Counted from the stretch's first letter, positions 6,679-15,570 are shown. The stretch: DNA of 16,731 bases from DATJPR01 sp035506295 (GCA_035506295.1 DATJPR010000213.1:1-16731), one strand, 5' to 3'. Program-made: numbers and translations. Notes: a model not told the origin generated them from the sequence alone.

Positions 6679-6739
6679 GGCAAGCGCGGGAATGTCGATG
6701 GATCCGGCCTGTCAGGAAATCAGTTCGATGAATCGTTCA

Positions 6740-6770
6740 TTGACAATGCCGATCTTCCGCTGTATCATTG
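6740..6770 (+). promoter_or_regulatory. Candidate promoter of the glycosidase operon
   Basis: TTGACA (6740-6745), a 17-nt spacer and TATCAT (6763-6768) fit a sigma70-type promoter; read another way it is TTG-N20-TATCATTG, the Bacteroidetes-like pattern. The operon start codon is about 95 nt downstream, leaving a leader of roughly 90 nt that contains an inverted repeat. Confidence 0.6.
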
Positions 6771-6817
6771 ATGCGCGGGAAGAAGAATCCACCAGCTGCC
6801 CCGCCTAGTCCTACCGA

Positions 6818-6855
6818 TGCTGTGTCCTGTCAATTGATGGGCCTGCGACACAGCA
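6818..6855 (+). promoter_or_regulatory. Inverted repeat in the operon leader, operator or RBS-masking hairpin
   Basis: A perfect 9-bp inverted repeat, TGCTGTGTC / GACACAGCA (6818-6826 with 6847-6855), is separated by 20 nt and ends 9 nt before the ATG at 6865. Its place downstream of the predicted promoter and directly before a start with almost no Shine-Dalgarno sequence fits either a dimeric regulator site or a 5' leader hairpin that limits translation. Function is inferred only. Confidence 0.45.
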
Positions 6856-6864
6856 AGCATTGGA

Positions 6865-9630
6865 ATGCCAGTGAGCACTCTCCCTTATCTCCTCGCCTTG
6901 GTGTTGACGACCGCTATTCTGGGCCAATCAGCTCCCTCGAAGATCATCGTTGCCCGAGATGGCAAGCGAATGGTGCTCATCCCGGGGGGGACATTCCGCA
7001 TGGGCTCCGACCATGGCTACTCCGAGGAGGCGCCGGTACATCCCGTCCGGGTTGACAGCTTTTATATGGACGAGAAGCTCGTGACCAATCGGGAATTCAA
7101 GACGTTTTGCGACTCCGCAAGACTGCCGTATCCCGAGAATCCCCGCTGGGGTGATATGCCGAACTATTTTCTGGACTTCCCCGACTATCCCGTGGTCAAT
7201 GTGAGCCTCGATGAGGCTTCTCGGTATGCAGCATGGGCAGGGAAGCGGATTCCGACGGAGGAGGAATGGGAATACGCTGCATGCGGCGGACTGGAAACCC
7301 CCATGTATCCCTGGGGAGATTCCGCTCCTGATGCCACCAAAGCGAAATTTGCCGATCGCAGTGTGGATTATCCGTGGCGAGATTTTCGCATCTCATCGCC
7401 CTGGAAGTACACGGCCCCCGTCGGTTCATTCTCACCAAACGGGTATGGGCTGTACGACATGGCCGGCAACGTGTACCAGTGGACGACGGACTGGTTCTTC
7501 CGGTATGACGATGCGGTGCGGGATACGGTCCCCTTTCAGGATGGCTGGGGAGGAAGCAAAGTGGTCCGGGGTGGCTGCTACTATTCTGATGCCTTCGATC
7601 TTCGCGTCGCTCGTCGACGTCTTCAGCCGCTGGGATCGGCGTTCTTCTCCGTCGGGTTTCGTTGTGTGAAAGCGATTCACTCGGACACCTCGACGAGGGC
7701 GTGGGTCAATCCCACAGACGAGACGAAGCAGAAGGACCGATCAACGGATTGGCGGCATCGATTGGACAAGACACAGATTTCCACTCCACCAGGCTTGCGA
7801 CTCTGCCTTGGTGAATACAATTCACTGACGCCTGAACAGGCGCAACGGTTCAAGAACGCCGGCTTCTCAAGCGTCGAGTTCTATTTGACGTGGGAATCGG
7901 TGGAGAACAAGGGAGAGGACCGCTGGGATTTTTCGAGCTGGGACAAACAGGTCCAGATCCTCAAGAATGCTGGTTTGAAATGGACGCCGTTCATCATTGC
8001 GGGGCCGGCATATTCATTGCCCGAATGGTATCGAACCGGAAAACACTTCGTGGGACTCCGATGTCTTGAACACAACATCGAGAGTAGAATCAATTCCATC
8101 TGGGATCCCGAATTCTACACATACGTCGACCGCTTTCTTGGCCGGGTCGCCAAGCAGTATGGGAATTCAGGAACACTCGAGGGGGTGCTCTTGGGGATTT
8201 GCGGGGATTTTGGGGAGGCCATCTATCCCGTCTGGCATGGCGGTTGGCCGCCGACTATCGCGGGTCTGTATCATACACATCCTGGTTATTGGTGCAACGA
8301 TCCCTTTGCCCGCGCCGCGTTTGTTCGGGACATGAGAGAGCGATTCAAGAACGATCTCTCAGCGTTGAACGCGTACTGGTGCACTACCTTCACATCGTTC
8401 GCCTCCGTGACCATGCCGTCGGTGCAGGTCGATCGCGTCGAGGGATTCCGTGTCGATGAGCTCTCCCCCAAGGGAGAATTTCCGATACGCACCCTTCAGG
8501 ATCGGCGGCGATGGGTCGACTTCATCGATTGGTACCGGTGGTCGATGACGCACTATGCCGACGTATGGATGAGACTTGGACGGAAGCACTTCCCAAATAT
8601 TCCAGTGTATCTGTGCACCGGCGGCGACGCCAGCTCCGGTCAGGGGTCCAACTTCGCAGATCAATGCCGTGTGGCGGCAAAATATCACGGCGGGATACGC
8701 ATCACCAACGAATCGACCGACTTCGGGCTGAATTTCACACTGACAAACTGGGTGGCAACAGCGTCCCACCTCTATGGCAACCAGTTCGGGTTTGAACCTG
8801 CCGGAGGTGTTCGGGACCTGGGCGTTGTTTCGAGGATTTACAACGCTGCGACGGCGGGCGTGAATGAATTTATGACCTACGCCGGGAACATCGACGACCA
8901 GGAAGTGAAAATGGACTTGTTCCTGAAGTACGTATCACGGATCACACCGAACACTCCGTCGAAGGAGGGAGCTCTGTTCTACCCCGATCTCGATCTCATG
9001 GTCGGGAGGGTGGATTTCATGAAGGACTTCGTTCCCGTTGCTTCTTTGGTTCGTGACTACGCTGATATCATGTTCGCGGACGACCGGTTGATTGCGGGTG
9101 GGATACTCAAGCAGGCGAAATGGTTGATGCTGTTCAATGCCCGCTGGCTCAGAAAAGAATCGATCGAGACCATCAAGGCGTGGACGGAGAACGGTGGTTT
9201 GCTGATCGCCGCCAATACGGATTCACTCTGTTCCATTGAGGACGGCGAAAACGCATTCCCCGATCTCTTTGACGTTCGTGGCGGTCAAAGGGTCGTCGGA
9301 AGAGGATCGACATTGTACGTCCCCGGAAAGTTCGGAGTGGTGAAAGAGATCCTCCCGGTCCGTGATCTGGCGCCCGGCGTCGGGCCGGCAGATGGTACCT
9401 GTGAGCAATATCAGGCGTTTCTGTTTGATCCGGTGACCGTGTTTCTCCAGGCGCATGGGATCATTATCTCGGACGGCAGGATCGATCGTTTGTTCACCGC
9501 TGTACGCGGCGGATCCCTGCGGCTTCTCAATCATACGAGAAATAGAATTGATCGGACTATGACCATGCCGACAGGGGAGAGTGTGCGCGTTGCTATCGAA
9601 GGGAATTCAATAGAGGATATCAAGAAGTGA
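6865..9630 (+). CDS. Secreted fusion: FGE-sulfatase-like domain + GH-A (GH42-like) glycoside hydrolase
   Basis: The product is 921 residues with a signal peptide (1-20, Gln21 next). Residues about 35-269 are an FGE/SUMF1-like domain (PF03781): MVLIPGGTFRMGSD, PVVNVSLDEASRYAAWAG, RIPTEEEWEYAA, GYGLYDMAGNVYQWTTDW, VVRGGCYYSD. The two cysteines that make a true formylglycine-generating enzyme active correspond to Ser241 and Leu246, so this is not an FGE; a structural or glycan-binding role is likelier. Residues about 305-700 resemble a (beta/alpha)8 GH-A barrel, with candidate acid/base Glu451 (GDFGE) and nucleophile Glu644 (FGFEP). Residues about 703-815 look like the GH42 trimerisation (amidotransferase-like) domain (WLMLFNARWLRKESIE), followed by a C-terminal beta domain. 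Bond specificity is unknown; beta-galactosidase-like activity is one option. It is the first gene of a three-gene operon and overlaps the next by 4 nt. Confidence 0.85.
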   Translation: MPVSTLPYLLALVLTTAILGQSAPSKIIVARDGKRMVLIPGGTFRMGSDHGYSEEAPVHPVRVDSFYMDEKLVTNREFKTFCDSARLPYPENPRWGDMPNYFLDFPDYPVVNVSLDEASRYAAWAGKRIPTEEEWEYAACGGLETPMYPWGDSAPDATKAKFADRSVDYPWRDFRISSPWKYTAPVGSFSPNGYGLYDMAGNVYQWTTDWFFRYDDAVRDTVPFQDGWGGSKVVRGGCYYSDAFDLRVARRRLQPLGSAFFSVGFRCVKAIHSDTSTRAWVNPTDETKQKDRSTDWRHRLDKTQISTPPGLRLCLGEYNSLTPEQAQRFKNAGFSSVEFYLTWESVENKGEDRWDFSSWDKQVQILKNAGLKWTPFIIAGPAYSLPEWYRTGKHFVGLRCLEHNIESRINSIWDPEFYTYVDRFLGRVAKQYGNSGTLEGVLLGICGDFGEAIYPVWHGGWPPTIAGLYHTHPGYWCNDPFARAAFVRDMRERFKNDLSALNAYWCTTFTSFASVTMPSVQVDRVEGFRVDELSPKGEFPIRTLQDRRRWVDFIDWYRWSMTHYADVWMRLGRKHFPNIPVYLCTGGDASSGQGSNFADQCRVAAKYHGGIRITNESTDFGLNFTLTNWVATASHLYGNQFGFEPAGGVRDLGVVSRIYNAATAGVNEFMTYAGNIDDQEVKMDLFLKYVSRITPNTPSKEGALFYPDLDLMVGRVDFMKDFVPVASLVRDYADIMFADDRLIAGGILKQAKWLMLFNARWLRKESIETIKAWTENGGLLIAANTDSLCSIEDGENAFPDLFDVRGGQRVVGRGSTLYVPGKFGVVKEILPVRDLAPGVGPADGTCEQYQAFLFDPVTVFLQAHGIIISDGRIDRLFTAVRGGSLRLLNHTRNRIDRTMTMPTGESVRVAIEGNSIEDIKK

Positions 9631-11909
9631 AACAGAGAGAGCACAATTGGCTCCCGGCGCGGTCGGGGCCTGATGGTGTTTGGTGGAGCCTGGGTATTGG
9701 CGCGGCGGTGTTCGCGCTCATTATGGCTGCTCCACCTGTTATCTGCCAAGAGGAGCGGTCGCCACTTTCGTACGTCGATCCCACCATAGGAGGAGTGGGC
9801 ATTATCCTCGAGCCAACACGGCCCACCGTTTCCCTTCCGAATGGCATGGTCAGAGTGTACCCTTTGCGAAGGGACCAGATTGATGACCAGATAAGCGGCT
9901 TCCCTCTTGCAGTCGCTTCGCATAGGCTCTACTCGGTCTTCACGGTGATGGCATTGAGTGGGATCAACGATGAATCGATCTTGCATCGCAAGTTGGTCTA
10001 TGGGGCAGAGCGTTGCCGACCATACTACTACGCCGTTTCGCTCATGGAAACCGGCGACTCGATCGAATTCGCTCCTGCAGAACGAAGCGGCTATTTCCGG
10101 TTTCATTTCGGTAAGAGAGAAGAGCATTTCTTGCGCTTTGGCGTGGCAAACGGTGTCGGCGAGATTGCCATCAACGGGAAGAGAACCATTGCGGGATCGG
10201 AAGTATTCTCCGGAATGAAGGCCTATTTCTGGGGTGAAGTCGACGCGGAAATTTCCGAAGCCGAATACCGCGATACGTCCGGCAAACAGCTCCTCCTGGT
10301 TGGATTCGGCAGCAGTCCGCAGACAGTATCCTTTCGTTACGGTGTATCCTATATCGGCATCGAGCAGGCGAAACAGAATCTCCTTACCGAGATTCCTCGA
10401 CGGGAATTTAACGCGGTGAAGGAAAAAGCCTGCGAGGCGTGGGTCCGCGTGCTTTCGCAGATTGATGTCCAAGGGGGCACGCGCGCACAACGACGTGTTT
10501 TCTATAGTGCTCTCTATCGCTGCCATGAAAGGATGGTTGACATCAATGAGCACGGACAATACTACAGCGCCTACGATCACCAGATTCACGAATCGCGTGA
10601 GCCTTTCTTTGTCGACAACTGGATATGGGATACCTACAATGCGCTCGAACCGTTGCAGATGATATTGCATCCGGCGACCGAGATGCAGAAAATTCGTTCC
10701 TACGTCAGCATGTACCGTCAGTCGGGATGGATGCCGTCATTTGCGCTGGTCTTCGGAGATTGGCCCGCGATGACGGCGAACCACGCCGCGGCCTGGATCG
10801 CCGATGCATGGTTCAAGGGACTCCGGGATTTCGATCTGAAGACCGCTTACGCTGGACTTCGGAAGAATTCCCTGGAAGCCACTCTCTTGCCCTGGAACAA
10901 TGGTCCGCCGACATCTCTTGATTCGTTCTATAATATCAACGGCTACATGCCGGGGTTGAAACCGGGAGAGAAGGAGCCCGTCAAGGAGGTGCACGATGAT
11001 TGGGAAAAACGCCAGGCGGTTTCGGTCACGATGGAAAATAGCTACGATGATTGGTGCATTGCCCAGCTTGCCACAGAGATCGGTGATACTGCAGACCGTG
11101 CACTGTTCCTGCGGAGAGCGGCCAACTATCATAACGTGTTCCGCGTCGAAAAAGGATTCGTCTGGCCGAAGGATGCAGACGGCAACTGGATAGAACCGTT
11201 TGATCCAAAACTGGCTGGCCGTGAATACTTCACGGAGAACAACGCGTACATCTACAACTGGCAGGTGAAGCACGATTTCCAGGGCCTCTTCGATCTGATG
11301 GGAGGACGTCAAGAGACAGAGGCGAATTTGGATCAGCTGTTCCGTGAGGATCTCAGCGTTCCCAAATTCAAATTCTGGTACACCCAGCCGGACGCGTCAG
11401 GTTTGGTGGGTCAATTCGTGATGGGGAACGAGCCCAGCTTTCATATCCCGTACCTCTATGATTACCTCGGCGCACCATGGAAGACGCAGAAACGGATTCG
11501 CATGCTATTGGACACCTGGTTCACCGACAATGTTTTCGGATTTCCGGGAGACGAAGACGGTGGAGCGATGTCCGCCTTTGTTGTTTTTTCGATGATGGGA
11601 TTCTATCCCGTGTCGCCGGGGATTCCTGTGTACGCCATAGGCAGCCCGGCATTCGAACGGGTCCGCATACGACTGCCGAATGGCAGGCTCTTCGAAGTGG
11701 ATGCCAAAGGGAATTCTGACAAAAATAAGTACATTCAACGTGCTTTGTTGAACGGGAAACCACTGCTACGACCCTGGTTTACACATCGTCAGCTTCTCAC
11801 GGGCGGAACACTCCAGCTTGTCATGGGCAGCAGGCCGAACATCGAGTGGGGGAGTAAAGAGGATGATGCTCCGCCTTCTGCCATGGGTTACCGGCCGGGC
11901 GGAGACTAG
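9627..11909 (+). CDS. Secreted GH92 alpha-mannosidase
   Basis: This 760-residue protein of glycoside hydrolase family 92 would release mannose from alpha-mannosides by a calcium-dependent inverting mechanism. Family marks include YVDPTIGG near the mature N-terminus, LPNGMVRVYP, GNEPSFHIPYLYDYLG, GDEDGGAMSAFVVFSMMGFYPVSPG and IGSPAFERV. The candidate catalytic acid is Glu537 (TENNAY, in place of the usual EGNAW) and the base pair is Asp642/Asp644 (GDED). The start is GTG at 9627 within GTGA, overlapping the previous stop, with AGAGGA upstream, so translation is coupled. The N-terminus has an 18-residue polar stretch and then a signal sequence (about 19-40) ending before Gln41. The N-terminal beta-sandwich domain looks shorter and more divergent than in well-studied members, so exact linkage preference is open. 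Confidence 0.92.
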   Translation: MKQREHNWLPARSGPDGVWWSLGIGAAVFALIMAAPPVICQEERSPLSYVDPTIGGVGIILEPTRPTVSLPNGMVRVYPLRRDQIDDQISGFPLAVASHRLYSVFTVMALSGINDESILHRKLVYGAERCRPYYYAVSLMETGDSIEFAPAERSGYFRFHFGKREEHFLRFGVANGVGEIAINGKRTIAGSEVFSGMKAYFWGEVDAEISEAEYRDTSGKQLLLVGFGSSPQTVSFRYGVSYIGIEQAKQNLLTEIPRREFNAVKEKACEAWVRVLSQIDVQGGTRAQRRVFYSALYRCHERMVDINEHGQYYSAYDHQIHESREPFFVDNWIWDTYNALEPLQMILHPATEMQKIRSYVSMYRQSGWMPSFALVFGDWPAMTANHAAAWIADAWFKGLRDFDLKTAYAGLRKNSLEATLLPWNNGPPTSLDSFYNINGYMPGLKPGEKEPVKEVHDDWEKRQAVSVTMENSYDDWCIAQLATEIGDTADRALFLRRAANYHNVFRVEKGFVWPKDADGNWIEPFDPKLAGREYFTENNAYIYNWQVKHDFQGLFDLMGGRQETEANLDQLFREDLSVPKFKFWYTQPDASGLVGQFVMGNEPSFHIPYLYDYLGAPWKTQKRIRMLLDTWFTDNVFGFPGDEDGGAMSAFVVFSMMGFYPVSPGIPVYAIGSPAFERVRIRLPNGRLFEVDAKGNSDKNKYIQRALLNGKPLLRPWFTHRQLLTGGTLQLVMGSRPNIEWGSKEDDAPPSAMGYRPGGD

Positions 11910-11944
11910 GTCATCATTGATGCAAGACTTCGAAAGGAATCCCC

Positions 11945-13714
11945 ATGCCTTGGATGCATCGGTTTTGCGGTGCCGCCTTTGCGAGCCTGGCGCTCGTCGC
12001 CGGAACTATCCCGGGTCTCCCGCAGGAGATCATCATCGAGAACAATGTCGCCATGAAGACCCGCGACTCGGTCGTGCTTCGGGCGGACATTTATAGGCCG
12101 AAAGCAGATGGGACGTTCCCGGTTCTTCTCGAACGAACGCCGTACGACAAACGCAGCGAAGTAGCTTTTGGACTTCAAGCCGTAGCTCACGGCTACGTGT
12201 ATATCGTCCAGGATGTCCGCGGACGGTTTGCTTCAGACGGTGAGTGGTATCCTCTTGTTCACGAAGCGAATGATGGCTACGATTGCGTCGAGTGGGCCGC
12301 TACACTTCCATATTCCAACGGTCGGCTAGGGATGACCGGGGGCTCCTATGTCGGTGCCACGCAAATGCTTGCCGCGGTGGCTGCACCTCCTCACTTGAAG
12401 GGGATCATGCCGACGGTCACCGCTTCGGAGTACCATGAACAATGGGTATATCAGGGCGGAGCGTTTGCGCAACTATTAAACCAGGCGTGGTCCACGGCGC
12501 TTTCGATCAACACGCTCGAGCGCCGGGTAGGCGGTCAGGCCCAACCATCGCACTGGGACATGAAGCTGCCCCTTATCGACTATCCGATGCTCGAGGTGGG
12601 CTCTGCGGCAGGGCTCGCAAACTACTACTATGACTGGCTTGCTCACCCTGACTATGATGAGTACTGGAAGAAGTTGTCGATCGAACAACGATTCTCACAG
12701 ATACAAGTCCCGGCGCTGCATGTGGGTGCGTGGTACGATTATTTCCAGGCCGGGACGCTGAACAATTACGACGGCACCAAAGCGCATGGTGGGAGCGAAT
12801 CGGCGCGGAAGGGACAGAAACTCATCATGATGGTTGGGGGTCATGCAGGTGCCGGACCGAAGATCGGCGACGTGGATTTCGGAAAAGAGTCTGTGCTTGA
12901 CACTTGGGCGTTGTGCTTTCGGTGGTACGACTATCTTTTGAAGGGAATCGACAACGGGATCGCTGGGGAGAAACCTGTGAAGATTTTTGTGATGGGGAAA
13001 AATGTCTGGCGTGAGGAGGATGACTGGCCCCTTGCGCGCGCGAAGGCGACCCGGTACTACCTGCACTCGGAAGGAAACGCGATCACCCTCAACGGCGATG
13101 GCTCGCTGAGCACGACTTCCCCGGCCTCCGAGACACCCGACCGCTATCTTTACGATCCCACCGATCCGGCGCCGACGTGGGGCGGCCCGGCTTTTGGCGA
13201 TTATCATCAAATCCCGGGAGCACGTGATCAACGATCCGTTGAGGGCCGCCGGGACGTGCTCGTGTACTCGACCCCTCCGCTCGCGCAGGAGATGGAGGTG
13301 ACCGGTCCGATCACGCTCGAATTGTACGTGAGTTCATCGGCCCTGGATACCGATTTCACGGGCAAGCTGATGGATGTTGCACCTGATGGCTTTGCACGGA
13401 ATCTCACAGAGGGCATTCTGCGGGCGCGGTACCGCGACTCACGGGAAAAGGCTACGCTCATGCGCCCAGGGGAAATCTATAAGCTGACCATCCAGCTCTG
13501 GTCGACGTCCAACGTCTTCCTCGCCGGGCACCGACTCCGCGTGGAGGTATCGAGCAGCAACTTCCCACGGTTCGATCGAAATTTGAACACTGGAGAACCG
13601 ATTGATACTCATACCCCGAGGGTGCAGCAGGCAACGAATGTGGTCTATCACGACCGCGAGCACGCGTCGGCCCTGATTGTCCCGGTCATCTCCGACAACG
13701 AGGGTCAACATTGA
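11945..13714 (+). CDS. Secreted S15/CocE-type alpha/beta hydrolase (CocE/NonD family)
   Basis: This 589-residue hydrolase has an alpha/beta core (PF02129) followed by the jelly-roll C-terminal domain (PF08530; about residues 375-580, DVLVYSTPPLAQEMEVTGPI onward). The triad can be placed: Ser134 in GGSYVG, Asp265 in GAWYDYF and His300 in GGHAGAG. The N-terminal strand region contains RADIYRPK, LLERTPYDK and the oxyanion-side VQDVRGRF. The family includes X-Pro dipeptidyl-peptidases, cocaine esterase and glutaryl acylases, so an ester or amide bond is the likely target. AAAGGA lies 6 nt before the ATG; a signal peptide is likely (about 1-26, Gln27 next), although Pro before the cleavage site is unusual. 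It is third in the glycosidase operon, 35 nt after the mannosidase, so de-acylation of the same glycan is plausible. It overlaps the convergent kinase gene by 10 nt. Confidence 0.9.
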   Translation: MPWMHRFCGAAFASLALVAGTIPGLPQEIIIENNVAMKTRDSVVLRADIYRPKADGTFPVLLERTPYDKRSEVAFGLQAVAHGYVYIVQDVRGRFASDGEWYPLVHEANDGYDCVEWAATLPYSNGRLGMTGGSYVGATQMLAAVAAPPHLKGIMPTVTASEYHEQWVYQGGAFAQLLNQAWSTALSINTLERRVGGQAQPSHWDMKLPLIDYPMLEVGSAAGLANYYYDWLAHPDYDEYWKKLSIEQRFSQIQVPALHVGAWYDYFQAGTLNNYDGTKAHGGSESARKGQKLIMMVGGHAGAGPKIGDVDFGKESVLDTWALCFRWYDYLLKGIDNGIAGEKPVKIFVMGKNVWREEDDWPLARAKATRYYLHSEGNAITLNGDGSLSTTSPASETPDRYLYDPTDPAPTWGGPAFGDYHQIPGARDQRSVEGRRDVLVYSTPPLAQEMEVTGPITLELYVSSSALDTDFTGKLMDVAPDGFARNLTEGILRARYRDSREKATLMRPGEIYKLTIQLWSTSNVFLAGHRLRVEVSSSNFPRFDRNLNTGEPIDTHTPRVQQATNVVYHDREHASALIVPVISDNEGQH

Positions 13715-14766
13715 TCCAGGGACCGTGCCGGATAGAACCCGATACTCTTCCCGAATGCAAGACACTGCTCCCATGGCTCCACTGCTGCGGAACAGGTTGC
13801 ATCACGCAGGGAGACGGCGGCTACACACACTGCCAGCTCGAGGCACCGCGGTGGTGTCCACCCCTCATGGATGCCCAGCACGAATCCCGCTGCGAAGGCG
13901 TCCCCCGCGCCGGCGGAACCGGCCACCATCTGCGCCGGAACGCGAACCGCGGGCTGGAATATCGGCGCCTCGCCGCGTCGGACGCACAGCGCTCCTTCAG
14001 GATAGTGAATGATGACCGAGCCGCTGGTCCCTTGATCAAAGAGCATCCGGGCCTGTATCGTCAAGTGGTTTGGGTCATTGCTCGCGATGCCGTCTGTCAG
14101 CTGGGCCAGCTCAAACTCATTAGCGAAGAGGTAATCCAGGTGGGGTAAGCTCGGCACGACGATGGCCCGAAAGTCCGCGGCCTTGTTGCTCACGAGATCT
14201 GCTACGGTAACAAATCCGAGCCGTTGGGCATGACGGAACACATGAGTTGCCTCTGTCGAGCCGTCCGAGGCGATCGCGTCCAGCCGATGAAGCAAACACA
14301 TGTATCCAAGATAGAAGATCCTTGCCTGGGATTCGTCGAGAGTACAATGTTCTGCGCCGAAGAGGGCGTTCGCACCATGCTGATGAAAAAAGGTGCGGCG
14401 TCCCGTTTGTGCGACGGTCATGACATCCGTGTAGGACGTCGGCGCCTGCTCCGTCGCGACCAGACCGGAGATGTCGATCTGGTGCCTGCGGCAATCACGC
14501 TGGATTGACTCCCCGTCGGCATCGTTCCCAATGAGTCCGAGGCCGGCCAACGGAAATCCGCAATGCAGCTTGGCGAGATCCTTCAGGAGATTGTAGGGCC
14601 CTCCGCCGTTGCCGTCCGATTGCGAGCAGATCGTCGCGAGCGTGTCCTGCGCCGGCCACGCGTCGATTTGCTTGACATGGTCGATAATCCAGTTTCCCGC
14701 CGCAAGAATACCGCGACGGGTGCCAGGTTGTACTGTGGAAGGGGATGACATGAGAGAGGACCTCAT
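13705..14766 (-). CDS. PfkB-family carbohydrate kinase
   Basis: This 353-residue cytoplasmic ribokinase/PfkB-type sugar kinase transfers phosphate from ATP to a sugar. Seen motifs are the N-terminal GNWIIDHVKQID, the sugar-site GGGPYNLLKDLAKL, GLIGNDADG, and the C-terminal anion-hole signature GAGDAFAAGF with catalytic Asp289. The start at 14766 overlaps the isomerase stop as ATGA, showing coupling; a second ATG five codons in (14751) has GAGG at good distance and could be the true start. Paired with a D-lyxose/D-mannose isomerase, its substrate is probably the ketose product (D-fructose or D-xylulose), but 2-keto-3-deoxygluconate, adenosine and ribose kinases belong to the same family. The 3' end runs 10 nt into the end of the convergent hydrolase gene. 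Confidence 0.88.
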   Translation of the reverse strand: MRSSLMSSPSTVQPGTRRGILAAGNWIIDHVKQIDAWPAQDTLATICSQSDGNGGGPYNLLKDLAKLHCGFPLAGLGLIGNDADGESIQRDCRRHQIDISGLVATEQAPTSYTDVMTVAQTGRRTFFHQHGANALFGAEHCTLDESQARIFYLGYMCLLHRLDAIASDGSTEATHVFRHAQRLGFVTVADLVSNKAADFRAIVVPSLPHLDYLFANEFELAQLTDGIASNDPNHLTIQARMLFDQGTSGSVIIHYPEGALCVRRGEAPIFQPAVRVPAQMVAGSAGAGDAFAAGFVLGIHEGWTPPRCLELAVCVAAVSLRDATCSAAVEPWEQCLAFGKSIGFYPARSLDQC

Positions 14767-15455
14767 GCGGTCGCGCCAATGTATTTCGGATAGTCGATAG
14801 TCAGGAGATGCCTGGGAGGCTCATCCTCGATGATGGTTGGAAATCGACCTACAGGCTCATAGAACCTGTTGTCGGACGCGTCATCGTTGACCGTGGACAC
14901 CTCCCCCGTGAGAACCCGCTCTTCTTCGGCCCAGAATTTATGATACAAAAAGGGGGTCAACGTTATGCTCTCCCCCGGATGCAACCGAACGCTCCCGCCG
15001 GCAGGAATGGTGTGGGCGATCCCATCGATTGTCACCACGACCGGCATGTCCGAGAGACCTTCATCCGGTGTGGAATTGTGCAGTTGCACGACGAGCGTGC
15101 CGCCACCGCGATTGATGATGTCTTCAGTTTTCTGCCGGTGAAAATGCATCGGCGTCACCTGAGCAGGTTCCACGATCATGATCTTTTCAGCGTAAAGTTT
15201 TCCTCGCATGGCCTTCAGATCGGCGGGTCGACCGTTCCGGATGGTGAAGAGAAACAATCCGCTGCGGGAAAAATCCGTCGAACCGAAATCAGTGATGTCC
15301 CAGCCGAGCTGTCCTTCTACAATGTCCTGGACCTCCGGGCCCTTTGTCTTCCAATCGGCCGGCGACCATGCAGAGAAGGGTGGTAAAAAGAAGCAGTGCT
15401 CGAGAAGGAATCGCTCGGCCTTTTGCATAATGGCGTTGATTTCAGATCGCCTCAT
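14763..15455 (-). CDS. D-lyxose ketol-isomerase (D-lyxose/D-mannose isomerase, cupin fold)
   Basis: This 230-residue cytoplasmic cupin enzyme (PF07385 type) interconverts D-lyxose with D-xylulose and usually D-mannose with D-fructose, using Mn2+ or a similar metal. The start at 15455 is chosen because GAGGGA sits 6 nt upstream and the protein then begins MRRSEIN, matching the family's typical MKRSEIN start; the frame is open nine codons further. Metal ligands can be placed at His104 and His106 (PMHFHRQKTED), Glu111 and His172 (FLYHKFWAE). LPPFSAWSPADW near residue 30 and GWDITDFGS are also family-typical. It is the first gene of a pair with the sugar kinase (4-nt overlap). Beside a GH92 mannosidase, mannose is a likely in vivo substrate. 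Confidence 0.93.
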   Translation of the reverse strand: MRRSEINAIMQKAERFLLEHCFFLPPFSAWSPADWKTKGPEVQDIVEGQLGWDITDFGSTDFSRSGLFLFTIRNGRPADLKAMRGKLYAEKIMIVEPAQVTPMHFHRQKTEDIINRGGGTLVVQLHNSTPDEGLSDMPVVVTIDGIAHTIPAGGSVRLHPGESITLTPFLYHKFWAEEERVLTGEVSTVNDDASDNRFYEPVGRFPTIIEDEPPRHLLTIDYPKYIGATA

Positions 15456-15540
15456 GACCATTCCCTCGTGCTCGTGAGTCACTCGGATTCCCGCCGAACC
15501 CGCTCCGGATTCTCCGACAGTGCACCGATGGAACCAGGGA

Positions 15541-15570
15541 GAAGGTACTCGAAATCCCGGGGGAATTCAA
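15541..15570 (-). promoter_or_regulatory. Candidate promoter of the isomerase-kinase operon (TTG-N20-TACCTTC)
   Basis: On the minus strand TTG (15570-15568), 20 nt and TACCTTC (15547-15541) lie about 86 nt before the isomerase start. The -7-like element is nearly the same as the one before the coiled-coil protein gene. Confidence 0.45.

Noticed and set aside
6865..7680. True formylglycine-generating enzyme (sulfatase maturation)
   Set aside because: The two catalytic cysteine positions are Ser241 and Leu246, and no sulfatase gene is seen in the window.
9531..10670. 379-codon minus-strand ORF
   Set aside because: It lies opposite the GH92 and FGE-GH genes, has no recognisable domain, and its composition reads as the complement of those clear genes.
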